A DNA stretch of 64,000 nucleotides, taken from NCBI GenBank assembly GCA_017477255.1, contig JAFUXB010000004.1, forward strand, positions 62,001 to 126,000. The letters run 5' to 3'. The position numbers and the translations under genes were made by a program. The DNA comes from Bacilli bacterium (GTDB lineage: Bacteria; Bacillota_I; Bacilli_A; RFN20; CAG-826). Positions 60,369 through 64,000 of the stretch are shown in pieces. Numbering within the stretch: the first letter of the stretch is position 1; each line of letters opens with the position of its first letter. The notes under the pieces were generated by a model. That model made no database searches. It was not told the DNA's origin and saw nothing but the letters and a program-made list of their open reading frames with translations.

Positions 60369-60751
60369 ATGAATAAAACAATAGAATTAATAATTGATAA
60401 TACAATAGTAGATGTTAATTGGTTAGATAATGATTCTGTTACAGCCTTGACTAATCTTGCAAAAGATGGAATCATTAGTTTTGATAAAGTATTTTTTGAA
60501 AAGCACCAAACAAAGTAGTAGATGGTACTATTAAAGAAATGCACGAAGGATGTGCAGATTTTGTTAGAAGAGGCGAAGCTTTCTATTATGATACTAAGGG
60601 AAAAATAAAGGATAAATTTCCTAAAGAAGAAAGAAATTCAAACGGTGTTTGTCATGTAAGACCACATGCAAGAGTAGGATTGGATCACTATGAATTACCA
60701 ATAGCTGATAAAGTGATAGGAATAACCTCATATACAAAGCAGAGTTTTTAG
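60369..60751 (+). pseudogene. Sau3AI/MutH-like restriction nuclease, frameshifted
   Basis: The ATG at 60369 opens a 49-codon frame ending FFEKHQTK and a TAG at 60516. A different frame then continues from about 60500 to 60751. Its VCHVRPHARVGLDHYELP then IADKVIGITSYTKQSF resembles the C-terminus of Sau3AI/MutH-type GATC endonucleases (CHVRPH...TKQCFW). The break falls just after a T6 run and an A4 run, so a one-base loss is the simplest cause. The product ends at TKQSF, slightly shorter than relatives. As the Dam-type methylase gene lies 3 kb upstream, this may be a dead GATC restriction partner. Confidence 0.6.
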
Positions 60752-60782
60752 TTTAATAAGGATTTTGTTGAAAAAATGATAA

Positions 60783-61715
60783 ATGGTGCTGAAGAATGGT
60801 GATTTTTGTATGGATACTAAAAATGAAGAGTTATTTAAAAGATATTTAAATCCAACGAGAGGTTCCCATTATGTAAAAAGAGAGTATTTATCTAATTGGT
60901 CTAGTGATGGAACGCACATTTTAACATGTAGAGATAAAACTAATTTTGTTTCAAACAATTTGAAAGATGTCTGTACTGAAAGAGATATGTATAAAATGGA
61001 AAAATTAACTAATCTCGAATTAATGCAAGTACAAACTTTTTATAAAAACTCAAAACCTCGGGTAAAGGAAATAAATGATAGTTTTATTGGTATGTGGCAA
61101 CTTGCTTGTTCAATTATGGAAAACAAAGACAATCCAGAAGACAAAAACTTGGCAAATAAAATAGCTATTCAGTGCGGAGAAGATTTACAATCTAATTTTG
61201 AATCCACTTTAGATGATTGTATAAAAAAATGCTTGTTAAATTGTGAGGAAAGTTTTTTGGACCAAGATGACAAATTACTAAATTTTGGGCTTTATCTTTT
61301 TAGTCAATATTTAAGAACTCAAAAACAAAAAAACAAAGTAATAAATAACCTAGAAAACGCTAATCATTTTGAAAATATTAAAGGTCAATTGAATCCTGAA
61401 AAATTGTGGAAAGTACTGATTATTATTATGACAAATATGGCGTCTTATGAATTATTATCTAGAAAAGAAACAAACCATATTTGTTTTATCAAAAGTAATC
61501 AAAAAGCATTAATTACTAGTGATCAACCAGTTGTAAATATTGCGAAAGATATTGACCATGATTATGTAAAATTCTATTATCCTATTTCTCCATCAGTTTC
61601 TATAATATTTCCTGTTGAAAAGTTTTCAATAATTGAAGACGATATTAGCTTAATAAAGAAAATGAATGATGTAATTATAAATAATAGTTATAGAATGTTT
61701 TTTAAATTAAAATAA
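60783..61715 (+). CDS. DUF4238-like protein
   Basis: This protein has up to 310 residues; the ATG at 60810 (MDTKNEELFK) is an equally possible start, and neither has a good SD. GSHYVKREYLSNWSSDG near the N-terminus and QKALITSDQPVVNIAKD with YYPISPSVSIIFPVEKF near the C-terminus match the DUF4238 pattern (HYVPxxYLxxF...LITSDNPV...PLS). The family is found in accessory regions of many bacteria and has been linked to phage defence; its activity is unknown. It is flanked by elements C and B and the nuclease pseudogene. Confidence 0.7.
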   Translation: MVLKNGDFCMDTKNEELFKRYLNPTRGSHYVKREYLSNWSSDGTHILTCRDKTNFVSNNLKDVCTERDMYKMEKLTNLELMQVQTFYKNSKPRVKEINDSFIGMWQLACSIMENKDNPEDKNLANKIAIQCGEDLQSNFESTLDDCIKKCLLNCEESFLDQDDKLLNFGLYLFSQYLRTQKQKNKVINNLENANHFENIKGQLNPEKLWKVLIIIMTNMASYELLSRKETNHICFIKSNQKALITSDQPVVNIAKDIDHDYVKFYYPISPSVSIIFPVEKFSIIEDDISLIKKMNDVIINNSYRMFFKLK

Positions 61716-61763
61716 AACACTAAAAAAGAGATAAAAATAAGATATTTTTTGAAACATTTTTAA

Positions 61764-62033
61764 GGGGTGTGCAAAGGGTGTGCAGTGGTGTGCATTGTAT
61801 TAAAATGATTCATCTTTGCCATATTGAAACAACTGTATTGAAACGAGATTCTGGTCTCAAATCAGCACTTTTTCTTTATTTATAGACAATTTTGGTAAAG
61901 TTCAAGTCCTGTTACCGATAATAATGCCTAATTTTTATTTGTTGAAAACAAGCTGGTAAAGTGTGCTTACACGAAAGTTTTACTTTTACACGATAGACAC
62001 GAAAGGCCAAAGCTATTGTGTAAAGTAAAAAAC
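61764..62033 (+). other. structured/iteron element B
   Basis: Three repeats, GGGGTGTGCA (61764-61773), AAGGGTGTGCA (61774-61784) and GTGGTGTGCA (61785-61794), are followed by TTGTATTA (61795-61802), 18 bp and ATATTGAAACAACTGT (61821-61836). A terminator-like GAGA/TCTC hairpin ending ATCAGCACTTTTTC follows. The element ends with a long stem, GTTTTACTTTTACACGATAG (61977-61996) with CTATTGTGTAAAGTAAAA (62013-62030). The loop starts ACACGAAAGG, as in element A. It is a composite of the C-type and A-type halves. The 736-bp stretch 61716-62451 has no gene. Confidence 0.65.
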
Positions 62034-62048
62034 GTTTATATAAAATAC

Positions 62049-62144
62049 GTGAATGCTTAAAATAAATTCCTGATAATAAACAAACTTAAATTTTATTAGA
62101 CCAAATTCTCAAATTTTAATTTAAAACGGAATTTGAATTGAGAA
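62049..62144. repeat. 96-bp dispersed repeat, copy 2
   Basis: It aligns without gaps to 31595-31690: GCTTAAAATAAATTCCTGAT at its left end and CGGAATTTGAATTGAGAA at its right end. Just downstream AAATTCCGTTT occurs twice (62191-62201 and 62210-62220) with TATTAGAC between, echoing TTATTAGACC inside the repeat. The remaining DNA to 62451 shows only a small AGAGGA/TCCTCT hairpin near 62390. Confidence 0.7.
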
Positions 62145-62451
62145 TTATAGTGTTTTTAGAGGATTTTTGAGCACATTAAAAAGAATGTGTAAATTCCGTT
62201 TATTAGACTAAATTCCGTTTAAAAAACAAAAACTGATTTTACTTTTAGAATTAATGTAGAAAAAAATGTAATGCTTTTTAAAAAAGAAATTGATAAATTT
62301 AAGGGAATGGTCAACAATCTCTTTTTGTTATGATCGACAATTATGTAACGAAAGAGAGGATATGGTTTTGTTTGATAAGGGATGTAAAAGAGGATTTCTT
62401 CCTCTAAAAAATTATATTTAATATTTTTGGGTATACATAGTTGGAGGAAAT

Positions 62452-63300
62452 ATGAAAACAACAATCAAATTATTTTTAATGGATGGAACTGCAACAGGAA
62501 GGATTAAATGTAGTTTTTCTTCTGGATGGAATGGAATCGGGTATAAAATTCCAAAATCAGATTTAGATAAATGTGATAATATCACTTTTTTAAAGCAAGC
62601 AGGTGTATATTTTTTATTTGGGTGCGATGAAGAAGACAGTGAATTTGTATATGTAGGACAAGGAAATAAGAGACAAAATGGGCAAGGAGTACTTAGTCGA
62701 ATAAAAGAGGCTCATGATAGCGTTCCATTATGGAATGCTTGTGTAGTTTTTGTTTCTTCAGGAGAAGATATAGGTCCTACTGAATTAAATTATCTTGAAA
62801 ATAGATTTACTAATATGGCGTCTGTGTCAGGAAGATATCTAGTTAAAAATAATAAAAATCCAAGCTCATCTCAGCTTTCAGAAGAAGATGAAGCGGATAT
62901 GTCATTATTCATCGAAAATTCAAAATTAATTTTAAGTGCATTAGGTTATAGAGTTCTTGAGGAGCCTCTTGTGACAAACAATGATAAACAGACTACATAT
63001 ACATATTCTTATAACGGAAAAAAAGCAAAAGGAGTTCTCAGTGATGATGGGTTCGTTTTACTTAAAGGAAGTCAACTTAATGACGAAAGTTCTTTTGCAA
63101 AAAGATGGATTAAAAAAATACCGGCACAAAGAAATTTATATAAAAACAAAATAGAAAACTTGGTCACAACAGAGGATATACTTTTTAAAAGTTCATCTGG
63201 CGCAGCATGCTTTTGTTCTGGGCAATCTGTTTCCGGACCTAAAAATTGGGTTGATTCTGATGGAATAAGCCTAGAAAATAAAATTAAAAAAAATGTTTAA
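62452..63300 (+). CDS. GIY-YIG nuclease family protein with DUF4357
   Basis: This 282-residue protein has an N-terminal strand region, then GVYFLFG (51-57) and VYVGQG (66-71), the GIY-YIG pair. Arg83 in LSRIKEAH and a Glu in LNYLENRF are the expected catalytic residues. The C-terminus (about 200-272) has GKKAKGVLSDDGFVLLKGSQ, typical of DUF4357. Such proteins are presumed DNA nucleases in restriction or defence loci. SD TGGAGG is strong. It is the last complete gene, downstream of element B and the 96-bp repeat. Confidence 0.85.
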   Translation: MKTTIKLFLMDGTATGRIKCSFSSGWNGIGYKIPKSDLDKCDNITFLKQAGVYFLFGCDEEDSEFVYVGQGNKRQNGQGVLSRIKEAHDSVPLWNACVVFVSSGEDIGPTELNYLENRFTNMASVSGRYLVKNNKNPSSSQLSEEDEADMSLFIENSKLILSALGYRVLEEPLVTNNDKQTTYTYSYNGKKAKGVLSDDGFVLLKGSQLNDESSFAKRWIKKIPAQRNLYKNKIENLVTTEDILFKSSSGAACFCSGQSVSGPKNWVDSDGISLENKIKKNV

Positions 63301-63374
63301 TCTTTTAAAATATGTAAATAGTATTGAATTTTTGACTATTCTAAAATTTTAATGTAGTTAACCAATATCAAGAA

Positions 63375-63403
63375 TTGAAATAAAAATTTATAAACTGCAT
63401 AAT
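63375..63403 (+). promoter_or_regulatory. promoter for the SAM riboswitch transcript
   Basis: -35 TTGAAA (63375-63380) and -10 CATAAT (63398-63403) are 17 bp apart. The aptamer begins about 8 bp further on. Confidence 0.55.
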
Positions 63404-63410
63404 AATAACA

Positions 63411-63538
63411 CCATAAAGAGTGTGGTTAGGGACAAGCCCAGTAATCCACCGGCAACCCAAGTAATGTTGGGTGCCAAAGCTTGAACGATGGGAACAATAA
63501 AACTATTAAAGCTCCTATCGTGACGATGGGAGCTTTTT
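63411..63538 (+). ncRNA. S-box (SAM-I clan) riboswitch with terminator
   Basis: P1 is CCAT (63411-63414) with ATGG (63488-63491). P2 contains GTGG...CCAC and GGG...CCC around AGGGACAAGCCCAGTAA. Then comes the S-box hallmark CCGGCAACC and P3 (ACCCAA/TTGGGT) ending GGTGCCAAAGC. The expression platform is AAGCTCCTATCG (63509-63520), loop TGA, CGATGGGAGCTT (63524-63535) and T3. CGATGGGA (63486-63493), overlapping the P1 3' strand, can instead pair with TCCTATCG (63513-63520) as antiterminator. Ligand (expected S-adenosylmethionine) would therefore switch the downstream gene off. Confidence 0.85.
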
Positions 63539-63569
63539 AATTCCTCTTTATGGTATTAAGGAGAGAAAT

Positions 63570-64000
63570 ATGGAAAAAGAATTATATGAGGATTTAAAAA
63601 GGCTTTATAGAGAACAATTAGGGGGATATGCAGATCGATATTGGAGATTTCGTGTATATTACCTTTTAAAAGAAAATTATAACTATGATTAGGATGACCC
63701 TAAAAATCGTAAAGAAAGGGAAGAAATGTTCAAGGATGAAACTCCTTGGAAACCAGACCCAGTAGTATATGAAACTTACATACCAGATAAAGAAATTAAA
63801 GAAAGAATCTTAGGTGAACTTAAAACACAAAATAAAGATTTGTATGAAAAAGTGATTATTTTAGAGAAATATCTAGATATGTCTTTAGATGAATATAAAG
63901 AAGCGCGTGGAAAATATTTTATCGGTGCATATTGCAATGATATACCTTTGATAGATAATTGGTCAAAAGAGAATTTAAGGTCAATTAAATTCCCTGAAAA
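63570..64000 (+). pseudogene. unrecognised SAM-riboswitch-controlled gene with in-frame TAG (continues past window)
   Basis: ATG at 63570 follows SD AAGGAG. Forty codons (MEKELYEDLKRLYREQLGGY...) end at TAG 63690-63692. The same frame then stays open to the window edge with similar charged, helical sequence (DDPKNRKEREEMFKDETPWK onward; next ATG at 63726). One gene with a nonsense change is the simplest view. Other possibilities are two reading frames or recoding, but nearby genes use TAG as an ordinary stop. I recognise no family; it does not look like a known methionine or SAM gene. Confidence 0.6.

Noticed and set aside
53379-61836. ATTGAAAC, typical of CRISPR repeat 3' ends, occurs in elements A, B and C
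   Set aside because: It occurs as single copies separated by kilobases, with no spacer array and no cas genes.
61897-61920. tRNA-like fragment (GTTCAAGTCC) inside element B
   Set aside because: The flanking bases do not form a T-arm or acceptor stem; only a GGTAA/TTACC hairpin is possible.
53379-62033. Classical integron (attC array) or retron
   Set aside because: No integrase or reverse transcriptase gene is in the window. The elements lack recognisable attC core sites, and gene orientation alone does not decide it. Kept only as a possible cassette-like arrangement.
63690-63692. Pyrrolysine or other recoding at the in-frame TAG
   Set aside because: Other genes here end in TAG, and there is no sign of a methyltransferase of that type. 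A nonsense change is simpler.
1-64000. Mycoplasma-type genetic code (TGA = Trp)
   Set aside because: TGA is used as a normal stop in coupled ATGA overlaps throughout, and Trp codons are TGG.

Overview
The window is AT-rich DNA from a low-GC Gram-positive-type bacterium. The standard code is used: TGA ends genes (for example at 1520-1522) and Trp is TGG, so this is not a Mycoplasma-type recoded genome. Lipobox lipoproteins, Shine-Dalgarno (SD) sites, a PlsX/AcpP pair, an S-box-like riboswitch, many GH32 and DUF4185 proteins and BspA-type surface proteins suggest a gut-associated Bacilli lineage (Erysipelotrichales / RF39-like). That placement is inference from gene content only.

Layout. 1-8819: a carbohydrate-related cluster with four DUF4185 beta-propeller proteins (one cut by the window edge, two complete lipoproteins, one without a signal peptide), two MalK-type ABC ATPases with unusual C-terminal additions, a small lipoprotein and a DUF624/YesL-like membrane protein. 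9067-12189: an FAD oxidoreductase, a YwaF-like membrane protein and a first HypB. 12298-31455: a LacI regulator and FGGY sugar kinase divergent from a long operon (cytoplasmic GH32, mini-membrane protein, GH32-like lipoprotein, complete Dpp/Opp-type ABC transporter, large anchored surface protein, two more GH32-like lipoproteins). It reads as one uptake and breakdown system for fructosyl or related beta-linked glycans. Two LacI-type operators flank its promoter.

31760-35669: hypB, a 964-residue Fe-S/FAD (GltD-like) oxidoreductase and hypA as an operon, with no hydrogenase structural gene in view. 35768-47412: tocopherol-cyclase-like protein, membrane-anchored endonuclease/phosphatase-fold protein, GNAT-like protein, acpP-plsX, a transmembrane double-HTH regulator, a small HTH gene beside an FtsX-type ABC exporter, an AAA/DUF4143 ATPase preceded by a precisely phased 33-bp repeat array, and a ferredoxin-containing aldo/keto reductase. 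47493-52531: BspA-like surface lipoproteins, one split by an apparent frameshift. 52640-53080: a YunG-like protein.

53081-63300 is an accessory (defence-type) island. Its core is a tightly overlapping operon (53764-59982): XRE regulator, PD-(D/E)XK-DGQHR fusion, Dam-type methylase, winged-helix-like protein, tiny lipoprotein, PHP-ABC-type ATPase and a small partner. It is followed by a frameshifted Sau3AI/MutH-like nuclease gene, a DUF4238 gene and a GIY-YIG nuclease. Related, highly structured non-coding elements at about 53379, 60251 and 61764 sit in front of the successive modules. The window ends with an S-box-like SAM riboswitch ahead of an unrecognised gene broken by an in-frame TAG.

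Recurring small-scale features are a dispersed intergenic 20-mer (eight sites), a 96-bp repeat present twice 30 kb apart, and several genes that appear to be transcribed with little or no leader.
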